Positions 8,558-16,658 of a stretch of 64,000 nt of DNA are shown in pieces. The translations under genes and the position numbers were made by a program. The first letter of the stretch is position 1, and the number at the start of each line of letters is the position of its first letter. A model generated the notes under the pieces. The model searched no databases. It saw only the letters and a list, made by a program, of their open reading frames with translations, and had not been told where the DNA came from. The stretch is from assembly GCA_023701125.1 (NCBI GenBank), contig JAMPXO010000002.1, positions 1 to 64,000 of the forward strand, read 5' to 3'. The DNA comes from Vicinamibacteria bacterium (lineage in GTDB: Bacteria; Acidobacteriota; Vicinamibacteria; Fen-336).

Positions 8558-8917
8558 ATGGCGCTCTACGTGGATGGCTTCGTGTTGCCGTGCCCGAAGA
8601 AGAACCTGGCGGCCTACCGCCGGCTGGCGCGCATGGCGGGCAAGATCTGGCGCGAGCACGGCGCGCTCGACTACAAGGAGTGCGTCGGCGACGACCTGAA
8701 CCACAAGGGCGTCGTCGTCGGGTTTCCGAAGCTGGCCGGAGCCAAGGCCGGAGAGACCGTCATCTTCGCCTTCATCGTCTACAAGTCGCGCGCCCATCGC
8801 GATCGCGTCAACAAGAAGGTGATGAAGGACCCGCGGGTGCAGGCGGCGCCGGACCCGATGCCGTTCGACGTCAAGCGCATGGCGTTCGGCGGCTTCAAGG
8901 TCTTCGTCGACGAGTAG
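8558..8917 (+). CDS. DUF1428 family protein (YbaA-like)
   Basis: A 119-residue cytosolic protein matching the DUF1428 pattern from end to end: YVDGFVLPCPKKNLAAYRRLA, then AGKIWREHGALDYKECVGDD, SRAHRDRVNKKVMKDPR and RMAFGGFKVFVDE. The family is a dimeric alpha-beta-barrel fold of unknown activity, and its length (about 117 residues) agrees. ATG 8558 follows GGAG by 7 nt; the frame is open further upstream but that stretch does not look like protein. The gene sits just before the DGPF/YCII gene and the ECF42-type sigma factor. DUF1428 and DGPF proteins share the barrel fold and often occur together near such sigma factors, so it may belong to the same regulon. Confidence 0.88.
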   Translation: MALYVDGFVLPCPKKNLAAYRRLARMAGKIWREHGALDYKECVGDDLNHKGVVVGFPKLAGAKAGETVIFAFIVYKSRAHRDRVNKKVMKDPRVQAAPDPMPFDVKRMAFGGFKVFVDE

Positions 8918-8954
8918 CCGGGGATCCGCCACCGTCGAAAGAAGTCTCGCGCGC

Positions 8955-8984
8955 TGTCGAATCCCGGGCGTCCCGTTCGTCGTC
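8955..8984 (+). promoter_or_regulatory. Putative ECF42-type promoter ahead of the DGPF gene
   Basis: TGTCGA at 8955-8960 is followed after 17 nt by CGTC at 8978-8981 (and again at 8981-8984). The promoter motif reported for ECF42 sigma factors is TGTCGA in the -35 region and CGA/TC at -10, and an ECF42-type sigma gene lies 0.5 kb downstream. The position, 20-25 nt before the DGPF start codon, is right. The match is by eye only. Confidence 0.55.
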
Positions 8985-9004
8985 GAAGTGAGCGGAGGTA
9001 GACC

Positions 9005-9457
9005 ATGCGCGTGATGGTGCTGATCAAGGCGACGAAGGGCAGTGAAGCTGGCGCGGCGCCGTCCGAGACGATGATGACGGAAATGACCCAGTTCAACGAG
9101 GAGCTGACCAAGGCTGGCGTGCTGCTGCAGGCCGGCGAGGGTCTGCATCCGAGTGCGAAGGCGAAGCGGGTCCGCTTCGGTGCCGACCGCGTCAGCGCTG
9201 GCGACAATCGCATCACGGTCATCGACGGCCCGTTCGCCGAGACCCGGGAGCTGATCGCCGGCTTCTGGCTGTGGAAGGTCGACTCGCTCGACGAGGCCGT
9301 CGCGTGGATGAACAAGTGCCCGCACCCGTGGCCCGGCGAGGAGGTCGAGGTGGAGATCCGCCAGCTCTTCGAGGCCTCTGACTTCGGCCCCGAGCTCACC
9401 GCCTGGGCCCGCGCGCGCGAGGAGCGGCTGCGCGCCGAGTTCGGGCGCAAGGACTGA
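9005..9457 (+). CDS. DGPF / YCII-related domain protein
   Basis: A 150-residue cytosolic protein of the YCII superfamily. It carries the name-giving motif in ITVIDGPFAETRELIAGFW, preceded by the usual N-terminal strand MRVMVLIKATKGSE and followed by WKVDSLDEAVAWMNKCP. The fold is a ferredoxin-like alpha-beta barrel; catalytic activity is unproven, though YciI itself has been linked to dehydrochlorination-like chemistry. ATG 9005 has a GGAGG-type site (agcggaggtag) a few bases upstream. The gene ends 63 nt before an ECF42-type sigma factor. Genes of this type are the standard conserved neighbours of ECF42 sigma factors and presumed targets, and a fitting promoter lies just upstream here. Confidence 0.9.
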   Translation: MRVMVLIKATKGSEAGAAPSETMMTEMTQFNEELTKAGVLLQAGEGLHPSAKAKRVRFGADRVSAGDNRITVIDGPFAETRELIAGFWLWKVDSLDEAVAWMNKCPHPWPGEEVEVEIRQLFEASDFGPELTAWARAREERLRAEFGRKD

Positions 9458-9520
9458 CGCGGTCCACCGGGCCGGTGCCCCGCTTGCCGCCGCGCGGCCG
9501 CGCTGCTCTGATCGGGGGCG

Positions 9521-10771
9521 ATGCCCTCCGAGACCGTGCGCGCGATCGAAGCCGTCGTCCGCCTCGAGTGGCCGCGCCTCGTGGCGGCGCTCGCTCGCGT
9601 CGTGCGCGATGTCGGGCGCGCGGAGGAACTGGCGCAGGACGCCGTGGTGATCGCGCTCGAGCGCTGGCCGCAGGTGGGCGTGCCCGCCAACCCCGGCGCG
9701 TGGCTGATGGCGACCGCGAAGCACCGCGCGATCGACGCCTTGCGCCGGCACTCGCTGGCCGCGCGCAAGCACGAAGAACTGGGCCGCGCGCAGCGGCCCT
9801 TCGAGACGCCGGACCACGACGCGGCGCTGGACGAGCCCGTCGGCGACGACCTGCTGCGGCTGATGTTCGTCGCCTGCCACCCGCTGCTGAAGCCGGAAGC
9901 GCGCGCGGCGCTGACGCTGAGATTGCTGGGCGGCCTGACGACCGACGAGATCGCCCGCGCGTTCCTGGTCTCCGAGGCGACGGTCGCCCAGCGCATCGTG
10001 CGAGCGAAGCGTGCGCTGGCCGACGCACAGGTGCCCTTCGAGGTGCCGCGCGGGGACGAGTTGCGGCTCCGGCTCGGGTCGGTGCTGGGCGTGATCTACC
10101 TGGTCTTCAACGAGGGCTACGCGGCCACCTCGGGCGCCGACTGGACGCGCCCCACGCTGTGCGAGGAGGCGCTGCGGCTCGGCCGCGTCCTCGCCGGCCT
10201 GATGCCCGCGGAGGCCGAGGTCCACGGCCTGCTGGCGCTGATGGAGTTGCAGGCCTCGCGGCTGCACGCCCGCGTCGGGCCCGGCGGCGAAGCGGTGCTG
10301 CTGCTCGACCAGGACCGGGCACGATGGGATCGCGGGCGCATTCAGCACGGTCTCGCAGCACTCGCCCGCGCCGAACGGCTCTCGCCCACGCCCGGGCCGT
10401 ACGCTCTGCAAGCGGCGATCGCGGCCTGCCACGCCCGCGCCCGTGTCGCCGATCAGACCGACTGGGCACGGATCGCCGCGTTGTACGCCGAGTTGGGGCG
10501 CCTCGCACCGTCGCCCGTCGTCGAACTCAACCGCGCCGTCGCCGTCGCCATGGCCGAGGGCCCGGCCGCCGGCCTCGCCATCGCCGACGCCTTGCGCGGG
10601 GAGAAGGCGCTCGCGGGCTACCACCTGCTGCCCGCGGTGCGCGGGGACCTGCTGGTGAAGCTCGGGCGCAACGCAGAGGCTCGCGACGAGTTCCAGCGCG
10701 CGGCCGCGCTCGCCCGCAATGCCCGCGAGCGCGAGGTGCTGACCGCCCGCGCCGCCGCGCTCGCGCCCTGA
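9521..10771 (+). CDS. ECF sigma factor, ECF42/SigJ-like type with C-terminal helical repeat extension
   Basis: A 416-residue protein. Region 2 lies at about 15-80 (RAEELAQDAVVIALERWP, GAWLMATAKHRAIDALRR) and region 4 at about 120-170 (LTLRLLGGLTTDEIARAFLVSEATVAQRIVRAKRALA). A long C-terminal extension of about 240 residues follows, with the family signature LGVIYLVFNEGYAATSG and helical TPR-like repeats near the end (LAALARAERLSPTPGPYALQAAIAA). This architecture is that of the ECF42 group, in which the C-terminal domain rather than an anti-sigma factor controls activity. No anti-sigma gene is present nearby. The DGPF gene upstream is the expected partner. The start is set at ATG 9521; the region 4 helix-turn-helix is intact, so the factor should be functional. 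Confidence 0.92.
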   Translation: MPSETVRAIEAVVRLEWPRLVAALARVVRDVGRAEELAQDAVVIALERWPQVGVPANPGAWLMATAKHRAIDALRRHSLAARKHEELGRAQRPFETPDHDAALDEPVGDDLLRLMFVACHPLLKPEARAALTLRLLGGLTTDEIARAFLVSEATVAQRIVRAKRALADAQVPFEVPRGDELRLRLGSVLGVIYLVFNEGYAATSGADWTRPTLCEEALRLGRVLAGLMPAEAEVHGLLALMELQASRLHARVGPGGEAVLLLDQDRARWDRGRIQHGLAALARAERLSPTPGPYALQAAIAACHARARVADQTDWARIAALYAELGRLAPSPVVELNRAVAVAMAEGPAAGLAIADALRGEKALAGYHLLPAVRGDLLVKLGRNAEARDEFQRAAALARNAREREVLTARAAALAP

Positions 10772-10784
10772 GCGAGCCGGCACG

Positions 10785-12221
10785 TCAGCCGCGGGCGGGG
10801 GCGTCGAGGAAGCTGCGGGCGAAGGCGACGAACGCCCAGGCGTCCGCGAAGTTGCTGGCGAGCCCGAGCGAGGCCCGGATCGCGCCGGCCGCCTTGGGGT
10901 CGACGCAGAGTTGCAGGTCCTCGCGGGTCATGTGCGAGCTGGAGGCGAAGCAGCGCTCCAGCTCCTCGCGCGACAGGCCGAGCGCCAGCTCGCCGGCGCC
11001 CGGGTTGCAGAAGCAGCCCGTGCGCAGCGACAGCCCGACAGCGTTCGCCCGCTGTTCCACCCGCCGGTGGTCGACCAGGCGGCCGTCGCGGTCGTAGAAG
11101 TTGAGGGCCAGCGTGGCGCCGCGGCGCTCGGTCGAATCGGGGCCGTACAGCCGCACCAGCGGCTGCCCGCTCGCGTGGCGCATCGCCATCAACTGCTCGA
11201 GCATCCAGCCGCTCAACAGCCGCACCCGCTCGTGGACGAGCTCCACGCCGACCTCGTCGAGCAGGTCGAGACCCAGCTCGACCGCCGGGATGTTGGCGAA
11301 GTCGAGGGTGCCGTCCTCGAAGCTGGCGGCGCCCGGCGTGAAGACGAAACGGTCGGCCTGCACGGACGCCGCGTCGATCGTGCCGCCGGCGAACCACGGG
11401 CGGTGCAGCTTGGCGAGGGCCGACCGGCGCGCGATCAGGGCGCCGACGCCGGTCGGGTAGCCGAACATCTTGTAGAAGGACAGCGCCACGAAGTCGGGCC
11501 GCACCTGCGACAGGTCGAGGCGGTTCGTGGGCACGAAGGCGGCGGCGTCGAGCAGCACGTCCCAACCCCGCTCCTGGGCGCGCCGCACCCAGTCCAGCGG
11601 ATGCTGGACGCCGGAGAAGTTGGACTGGGCCGGGAAGGCGAACAGGTTGTGGCCACCGGGGGTGGCCTCGGCCAGCTTCTGGTCGAGCGTCGCTTCGTCC
11701 ACCCTCAGCTCGGGCGGGGTCATCGGCACGTAGACCGTGCGCGCGCCGCGCAGCCGGTCGAACTCGCGGATGCCGTTGACGGAGTTGTGGTTGTCGAAGG
11801 TCAGCAGGAACACGTCGCCGGCCGCGAACGGGTACGCCTCGCCCACCAGCTTCAGCGCGTGGCTGGCGTTGGCGGTGAACACCACGACGTACTCCGCCGG
11901 GTCGGCCCGGAAGTAGCGCAACACCCGCTCGCGGCAGCGCTCGACCCGGCGCGTGCTCTCCATCGAGGAAGCGCTGGTCGAGTGCGGGTTGCCCAGCACG
12001 TGGCCGAGCAGCGACTCGGCATGGCGCTGGACCTGGGAGGCCGCGTACAGGCCGCTGCCCGTGTAGTCGAGGTAGCGCTGGCCGCTGGCCTCGAGCCGCC
12101 CGAACTCGCGCTCGCGGAGGGCGTCGAGGGGGGCTGTCGCGGCGTACCCGGGGTGCGCCGCCGAAAACGAGGCGAAAGCCGTGGGCAGGTCGAGGTCGAG
12201 GCTCGGCAGTGCTTGCGTCAC
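10785..12221 (-). CDS. Class V aminotransferase, cysteine-desulfurase / molybdenum-cofactor-sulfurase-like
   Basis: A 478-residue PLP enzyme. The Schiff-base lysine is K251 in ALSFYKMFGYPTG, with the upstream Asp in WDVLLDAAAFVPTNRLDLS and the N-terminal substrate region YLDYTGSGLYAASQ. Near the C-terminus RTGCFCNPG (C403, C405) matches the active-site Cys loop of the aminotransferase part of MOCOS/ABA3 proteins rather than that of IscS or SufS. The C-terminal MOSC domain of eukaryotic MOCOS is absent. It probably mobilises sulfur from L-cysteine, but the acceptor is unknown; no molybdoenzyme gene is in view. GTG 12221 (VTQALPSL) is the only start candidate near the domain start. It is divergent from a binding-protein gene, with 99 nt between. 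Confidence 0.85.
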   Translation of the reverse strand: MTQALPSLDLDLPTAFASFSAAHPGYAATAPLDALREREFGRLEASGQRYLDYTGSGLYAASQVQRHAESLLGHVLGNPHSTSASSMESTRRVERCRERVLRYFRADPAEYVVVFTANASHALKLVGEAYPFAAGDVFLLTFDNHNSVNGIREFDRLRGARTVYVPMTPPELRVDEATLDQKLAEATPGGHNLFAFPAQSNFSGVQHPLDWVRRAQERGWDVLLDAAAFVPTNRLDLSQVRPDFVALSFYKMFGYPTGVGALIARRSALAKLHRPWFAGGTIDAASVQADRFVFTPGAASFEDGTLDFANIPAVELGLDLLDEVGVELVHERVRLLSGWMLEQLMAMRHASGQPLVRLYGPDSTERRGATLALNFYDRDGRLVDHRRVEQRANAVGLSLRTGCFCNPGAGELALGLSREELERCFASSSHMTREDLQLCVDPKAAGAIRASLGLASNFADAWAFVAFARSFLDAPARG

Positions 12222-12320
12222 GCCGGGGCCCGGTGCGAAATCCGTGCCCGCCGGGTCTGGTAGCGCCGGTGCCCTGGGCGTGGCAGGATTCCGCCCGGGT
12301 TTCTTTTCATCGAGGCGACG

Positions 12321-13829
12321 TTGAGCGATTGCGCGGCGGGTGCGCGGGCGATCGTCGGAGTCCTCTGCGTCGCGGGGATGGGCTGCGCGCCGACCGCGCC
12401 CCCGCCTCCCGAGCCGCCGCTGCGCCTGCTCGTGCGCAGCCCCGTGGCCACCCTCGACCCTCAGCTCGCCGACGACTTCACGACCAGCGGTCTGCTCGGT
12501 TCGATCTACGAGCCTCTGGTCGAACTCGACGACGGCCTGCGGCCGCGACCGGCGCTGGCCGAGACGTGGGGCACACCGACCGATTCGTGGTGGCGCTTCA
12601 AGCTGCGCGAGGGTGTGCGACTGCACGACGGCCAGGTACTGACCGCCGCGCGGGTGGTCGAACGGCTGCGGACCAGCCGCTCGGGCCCTGGCTCGCGCGA
12701 CGCGTGGAAGCTGCTCCACGTCGAGCGCTTCGAGGCGAGTCGCCCGCGCTACGTCGAGGTCCTCACCCGCGGCCCCGCACCCCTGCTGCTGGCCGGCCTC
12801 AGCCAGGTGCTGATCACGGGTGGCAAGCCGGAGGCGGCCGCCTCGGCGGTCGGCACCGGCCCGTACCGCGTCGCCGCGTGGGATGGCGCGCGCCTCTCGT
12901 TGCGGGCCTTCGCGGGATACCGCGGCACTCGGCCCGACTTCGACGCCGTCGAGGTGTGGCCGCTGGCCGACGGCCGGGCGCGGGTCGCGGAGGTGCTGGC
13001 CGGGCGCGCGGACATCGCCGAGTTCCCGCCGCCGGACACCCTGGCGGGCGCCCGCGCCAACCCGCACGCACAGGTGATCGCCCAGCCCGGGCTGGTGCTC
13101 TCCCTGCTCGGCTTCCGCGTCGCAGGCACGGGCGCGTTCGCGGACCCGATCGTGCGGCGCGCCGTGGCGGGCCTGATCGACCGCGAGCGCCTGGTCCGCG
13201 AAGCTGTCGCGGGCTTCGGACGCCCGGCGTGGCAGCTCGCACCGCGCGCCGCGGTCGGCTATTTCGCGGCCGTGCGCGCGCCGGACCTCGCGCCCGACGC
13301 CGCTCGTGCCGCGCTGCGCTCGCTGCGGCCCGGCGGTCTGCGCGAGACGCTGTACCACGTCGACCGCGACCGCGGCCTGGCACTGCAACTGAAGCAGCTC
13401 CTCGCTGGCGCCGGGTTCGAACTGGAAACCGTGGAGCTGACCTGGCCCGAGCTCGATGCCCGCCTGCAGCGGGGCGAGGCGCCGGCCTGGCTGATGCAGT
13501 TCACGTTCACCTCCGGGGACGTGGCCGACCTGCTCAACGACGGCCTGCACTCCCCCACGGCCGACGGCCGCTTCGGCTCCGTCAACTTCTCCGGGCTCGC
13601 CGACCCGCAGCTCGACGCGCTGGTGGAGGCGGCCGGCGCCGAGATGGACCACGGCCTGCGCCTGGGCCTGCTCGAGCGGGCGGTGCGACGGGCGATGGAC
13701 TCGCTCGCGGTCGTGCCGCTGTTCGAGGCCGACACCCTCTACGTCACGAGCCGACGCGTGCGCCTGGCGCTCGATCCCAGCGGCAAACTCCGCCCCCACA
13801 ACGTGCGGCGGGCCCCGCCGGCGGGCTAG
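12321..13829 (+). CDS. Solute-binding lipoprotein, SBP_bac_5 (peptide/nickel ABC) family
   Basis: A 502-residue lipoprotein. A short hydrophobic segment ends in a lipobox (VAGMGC, Cys at about 22), so it should be lipid-anchored outside the inner membrane. The body has typical family-5 landmarks: ATLDPQLADDFTTSGLLGSIYEPLVEL, RPALAETW, WWRFKLREGVRLHDGQVLTA, VGTGPYRV and, near the end, LVVPLFE-like SLAVVPLFEADTLYV. Such proteins bind oligopeptides, nickel chelates or similar ligands for an ABC importer, but no permease or ATPase genes are adjacent. The start is TTG 12321; no better ATG or GTG lies in frame before the lipobox. Its stop and that of the converging ArsS gene share a single CTAG (13826-13829). 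Confidence 0.85.
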   Translation: MSDCAAGARAIVGVLCVAGMGCAPTAPPPPEPPLRLLVRSPVATLDPQLADDFTTSGLLGSIYEPLVELDDGLRPRPALAETWGTPTDSWWRFKLREGVRLHDGQVLTAARVVERLRTSRSGPGSRDAWKLLHVERFEASRPRYVEVLTRGPAPLLLAGLSQVLITGGKPEAAASAVGTGPYRVAAWDGARLSLRAFAGYRGTRPDFDAVEVWPLADGRARVAEVLAGRADIAEFPPPDTLAGARANPHAQVIAQPGLVLSLLGFRVAGTGAFADPIVRRAVAGLIDRERLVREAVAGFGRPAWQLAPRAAVGYFAAVRAPDLAPDAARAALRSLRPGGLRETLYHVDRDRGLALQLKQLLAGAGFELETVELTWPELDARLQRGEAPAWLMQFTFTSGDVADLLNDGLHSPTADGRFGSVNFSGLADPQLDALVEAAGAEMDHGLRLGLLERAVRRAMDSLAVVPLFEADTLYVTSRRVRLALDPSGKLRPHNVRRAPPAG

Positions 13830-14830
13830 GCGATCGCCCCTCCGCACGACGAGCCGGCGCCCGCCGTGCAGCCGAAGCAGTGATCGCCCGTCAGGATCTC
13901 GCGGCCCGCGAGCGCGCGCACGTCGAGGCCGTGGACCCGCTGTGGCAGGCCGTGGGCCAGGCCCATCTCCAGCATCTGGTTGAAGTCGCAGTCGTGGACG
14001 TGGCCGGTCCAGTCGACCGAGACCAGCGAGCGGCACATCAGGCCGTCGACCGTCGCCGGGTTGTAGGCCGCCTCCAGGCGGTCCATGTACTCGTCGTGCA
14101 GCCCGGCGCGGCGTAGCCACTCCTCGAAGCGGGCGATCGGCATGTTGGTGATCGTGATCAGGCGGTCGAAGCCGATCGCGTGCTGCTCGGCGAGATAGGC
14201 GCGGGTGTCGCGCTCGAGGTCCTCCTGTTTCGGCGGCAGGAACGCGCCGACCGGGTTGGCGACCAGGGTCAGCACCAGGCCGTCGCCGCGGCCGTAGCCG
14301 ACCTCGTTCAGGCGCCGCAGGCCCGCGAGGCTCTTCTCGTACACGCCGCGGCCGCGCTGGCGGTCGGTCGCCTCGGCGGTGTAGTGCGGCAGCGAGCACA
14401 CCACCTCGCAGCCGTGGGCCGCGAAGAACTCGGGCAGGTCGGCCTGGCCCGGCTCGAACTGGACCGTGAGGTTGTGGCGCACGAGCACCGCGCGGCCCAG
14501 GGCGTGGGCGCGCGCGACCATCTCGCGGAAGCGCGGGTGGAGTTCGGGCGCGCCGCCCGTGATGTCGAGGGTCGTCAGCTCCGGGTGGCGGGCGAGCACG
14601 TCCAGGCAGGCGTCGACGACGTCGTCGGCCATCACCTCGGTGCGCAGCGGCGAGGCGTCGACGTGGCAGTGGCGGCAGGCCTGGTTGCAGCGCTTGCCGA
14701 CGTTGACCTGCAGCGTGCGCACCGTGCCGGCGCGCAGCTCGCCCGGCCGGTCGCCGCCCGACAACCGGCGCGCAAAGCGCGAGGGTGCCGGCTCCTCGCG
14801 CAGCACGCGCAGCGGGATCGCGGCTGTCAC
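13826..14830 (-). CDS. arsS: Arsenosugar biosynthesis radical SAM enzyme ArsS
   Basis: A 334-residue radical SAM protein with the cluster-binding motif C48-x3-C52-x2-C55 (KRCNQACRHCH). The rest follows the ArsS type: LDITGGAPELHP, LVRHNLTVQFEPGQ, VVCSLPHYTAEATDRQRG, VYEKSLAGLRRLNEVGYG, LVANPVGAFLPP, then CRSLVSVDWTGHVHDCDFNQML and a C-terminal Cys cluster CFGCTAGAGSSCGGAI. ArsS enzymes are assigned to arsenosugar synthesis from methylated arsenic by adenosyl transfer. The GTG start at 14830 overlaps the stop of the AhpD-like partner gene by 4 nt (ATGTGA), so translation is coupled. No ArsM methyltransferase gene is adjacent, so substrate supply must come from elsewhere. The gene converges with a binding-protein gene. 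Confidence 0.9.
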   Translation of the reverse strand: MTAAIPLRVLREEPAPSRFARRLSGGDRPGELRAGTVRTLQVNVGKRCNQACRHCHVDASPLRTEVMADDVVDACLDVLARHPELTTLDITGGAPELHPRFREMVARAHALGRAVLVRHNLTVQFEPGQADLPEFFAAHGCEVVCSLPHYTAEATDRQRGRGVYEKSLAGLRRLNEVGYGRGDGLVLTLVANPVGAFLPPKQEDLERDTRAYLAEQHAIGFDRLITITNMPIARFEEWLRRAGLHDEYMDRLEAAYNPATVDGLMCRSLVSVDWTGHVHDCDFNQMLEMGLAHGLPQRVHGLDVRALAGREILTGDHCFGCTAGAGSSCGGAIA

Positions 14831-15159
14831 ATCGACACCTTCTTGTCGACGTTGTGGGCGACCAGGCCGTGGGCCAGCGTGATGCCGGCCTTGAGCGACG
14901 CGGCGGCATGCATCGCCTCGGCCAGGTGCTTCATCGTCATCCCCTGCTCCAGCGCCTGCTGGGTGTAGCTGTCGATGCAGTACGGGCACTGCGAGGACTG
15001 GGCGACCGCGAAGCCGATCAGCACCTTCTCGCGCTTCGTCAGCAGTCCGGGCTCGAACGCGGCGCCGTAGTACTTCTCGAACATCGCCCACAGCTCGGGG
15101 TTGTGCTGCTTGAGGTCGCCGAAGTGGGCGAGGTCCTTGTCGTCGAAGTAGGCGGTCAT
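14827..15159 (-). CDS. Arsenosugar-cluster-associated AhpD-like (carboxymuconolactone decarboxylase family) protein
   Basis: A 110-residue protein with the AhpD/CMD family core: LLTKREKVLIGFAVAQSSQCPYCIDSYTQQAL. It has the redox C-x2-C pair (CPYC) and a helix EAMHAAASLKAG typical of the family. Such a small peroxidase-like protein is the regular companion of ArsS in arsenosugar clusters. The start at 15159 is preferred over the in-frame upstream codon at 15183, because GAGGAG lies 4-9 nt before it and the domain begins there. Its stop overlaps the ArsS GTG start, so the two form a two-gene operon. It may reduce or shield a thiol-sensitive intermediate; its exact role is not established. Confidence 0.88.
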   Translation of the reverse strand: MTAYFDDKDLAHFGDLKQHNPELWAMFEKYYGAAFEPGLLTKREKVLIGFAVAQSSQCPYCIDSYTQQALEQGMTMKHLAEAMHAAASLKAGITLAHGLVAHNVDKKVSM

Positions 15160-15179
15160 GCGTTCTCCTCTGGCTCTGC

Positions 15180-15941
15180 TCACCAGGCCCCGCCGGGGAC
15201 CTTGTTCAGCTTCCAGTCGTAGTCGGTGAAGGCGATCTTCGCCCGGCCCGAGAGCAGCAGCGCGCGCTCAGGGCCCTCGGGCAGGTAGCGGGCGACGTAG
15301 CCGGCCAGCGCCCCGCGGCCGCCGAAGTCGTCCCCGTACCAGTCGAAGATCGGGCTCAGGTGCAGGCTGCCGGCGGCCACGTCCACGCGATTGGATGCAG
15401 GCATCCGCAGCAGGAACTGGCGGGCCTGGTCGTCGAGCTGGGCCTCCAGCTTCGCCCCGGTGTAGGCCTCGGCCCGCAGCGGCGGGCAACTGACGGCGGC
15501 GCAGACCAGGGCGAAGTGGATGCGCGGCTCCTGCCACTGCTTGCGGATGACCTCGTGCTCGACGTGATCGAGGTGGTAGCGGCGGCCGCCGACGCGGACC
15601 AGCTCCAGCTTCCAGGGCCGGCCGATGCCGAGCGTGCGGTTGACGTTGCGGATCGAATCCCGCTCGTCGTGGCCGACGATCAGCTCGATCGTCCAGGCGT
15701 TGTAGACGTTGATCCAGAACGCCAGCCGCTCGCGGGTGTCCAGCCGCGCGGGATCGAAGGCCGCCAGCCGTTCCAGGTAGCCCTTGAACTCGGGGGCGCG
15801 GGCGAAAGCCGCGTAGTCGACGGCACCACCGCGGACGTGGGCCCGCAGCAGGGCGTCGAACGCCGCGTGATCAAACGGCTGGGCGCCCGCCGCGAGCGGG
15901 GGCGCCACGCAAAGCAGGGCCAGCAGGAAAGTGCGGAACAT
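15180..15941 (-). CDS. DUF547 domain protein, exported
   Basis: A 253-residue protein with a signal peptide (FRTFLLALLCVAPPLAAGAQ, cleavage near residue 20). The mature part carries DUF547 hallmarks: RLAFWINVYNAWTIELIV, IRNVNRTLGIGRPW, the segment YHLDHVEHEVIRKQW and ALVCAAVSCPPLRAEAYTG. The family is widespread in bacteria and plants and has no settled biochemical function. ATG 15941 is the only start that gives the signal peptide; only a weak AGG lies before it. It lies upstream of, and in the same direction as, the arsS pair, with 20 nt between stop and next start, so it may be first in the same transcript. A functional link to arsenic is not evident. Confidence 0.83.
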   Translation of the reverse strand: MFRTFLLALLCVAPPLAAGAQPFDHAAFDALLRAHVRGGAVDYAAFARAPEFKGYLERLAAFDPARLDTRERLAFWINVYNAWTIELIVGHDERDSIRNVNRTLGIGRPWKLELVRVGGRRYHLDHVEHEVIRKQWQEPRIHFALVCAAVSCPPLRAEAYTGAKLEAQLDDQARQFLLRMPASNRVDVAAGSLHLSPIFDWYGDDFGGRGALAGYVARYLPEGPERALLLSGRAKIAFTDYDWKLNKVPGGAW

Positions 15942-16065
15942 CCTGCCCAGTGTAAACGTGAGGGGCCGGCTGAAACTTTCCGCCACCTTCGGAGAACCCC
16001 GGCGGGGGGTCGTTCGTAACGAAGGTTGACAGCCGACATTCACCCCCTTCGGGAGGACCTCGATC

Positions 16066-16632
16066 ATGAAGCGAACCCTGACCCTGGCCGCAGCGGCCCT
16101 GATCCTGGCGGGCGCACCCGCCGCCCTGGCCGAGACGGCCAGCCCCTGGCTCCACATCCGCGTGGAGGAGTCGAAGGGCAAGCAGTCCAAGGTCAGCGTC
16201 AACCTGCCGATGGCGATCGTCCACGCCGCGCTCGAGGCGGCGCCCGAGAAGGTGATCCGCAAGGGCCGCATCCACCTCCGCGACCACGGCGAAGGCGACG
16301 TCGACATCGACGACTTCCGCCGCATCTGGGCGGAGCTGAAGAAGGCCGGCGACACCGACCTGGTCACGGTCGAAGAAGAGGACGAGACGGTCACCGTCGC
16401 CAAGAAGGGCGATCGCGTGCTGGTCCGGGTCGACAAGAAGGACGGCAGCGAGCAGGTCCGGATCGACCTGCCGACCACGGTCGTCGACGCCTTCTTCGCC
16501 GCGCCCGGCGACGAGGTGGACCTCAAGGCCGCGATGGTGGAGCTCTCCAAGCTGCGCGGCGACGTGGTCAAGGTGACCGACAAGGACTCCTCGGTCCGCA
16601 TCTGGATCGACGAGAAGAACGCCCAGCAGTAG
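16066..16632 (+). CDS. Secreted protein, internally duplicated, paralogue of next gene
   Basis: A 188-residue protein with a clear signal peptide (MKRTLTLAAAALILAGAPAALAE). The mature part holds two similar units: xVSVNLPMAIVHAALEAAPEKVI...DIDDFRRIWAELKKAGDTDLVTVEEEDETVTVAKKGD, then RIDLPTTVVDAFFAAPGDEV...DLKAAMVELSKLRGDVVKVTDKDSSVRIWID. Each unit reads as a hydrophobic strand, a helix and a charged beta-hairpin. The same unit occurs in the next protein. No database family was recognised. GGAGG (gggaggacc) lies before ATG 16066. The gene opens a three-gene operon that ends with an NGGI-repeat protein, a setting that suggests an envelope or stress role. Confidence 0.75.
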   Translation: MKRTLTLAAAALILAGAPAALAETASPWLHIRVEESKGKQSKVSVNLPMAIVHAALEAAPEKVIRKGRIHLRDHGEGDVDIDDFRRIWAELKKAGDTDLVTVEEEDETVTVAKKGDRVLVRVDKKDGSEQVRIDLPTTVVDAFFAAPGDEVDLKAAMVELSKLRGDVVKVTDKDSSVRIWIDEKNAQQ

Positions 16633-16658
16633 GCCGCAGGAAAGACCAGGAGCCGATC

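Noticed and set aside
15961-16065. ECF-type promoter before the secreted paralogue operon
   Set aside because: A TGAAACTTT box and a TTGACA at 16026-16031 are seen, but neither has a good -10 partner at the right distance.
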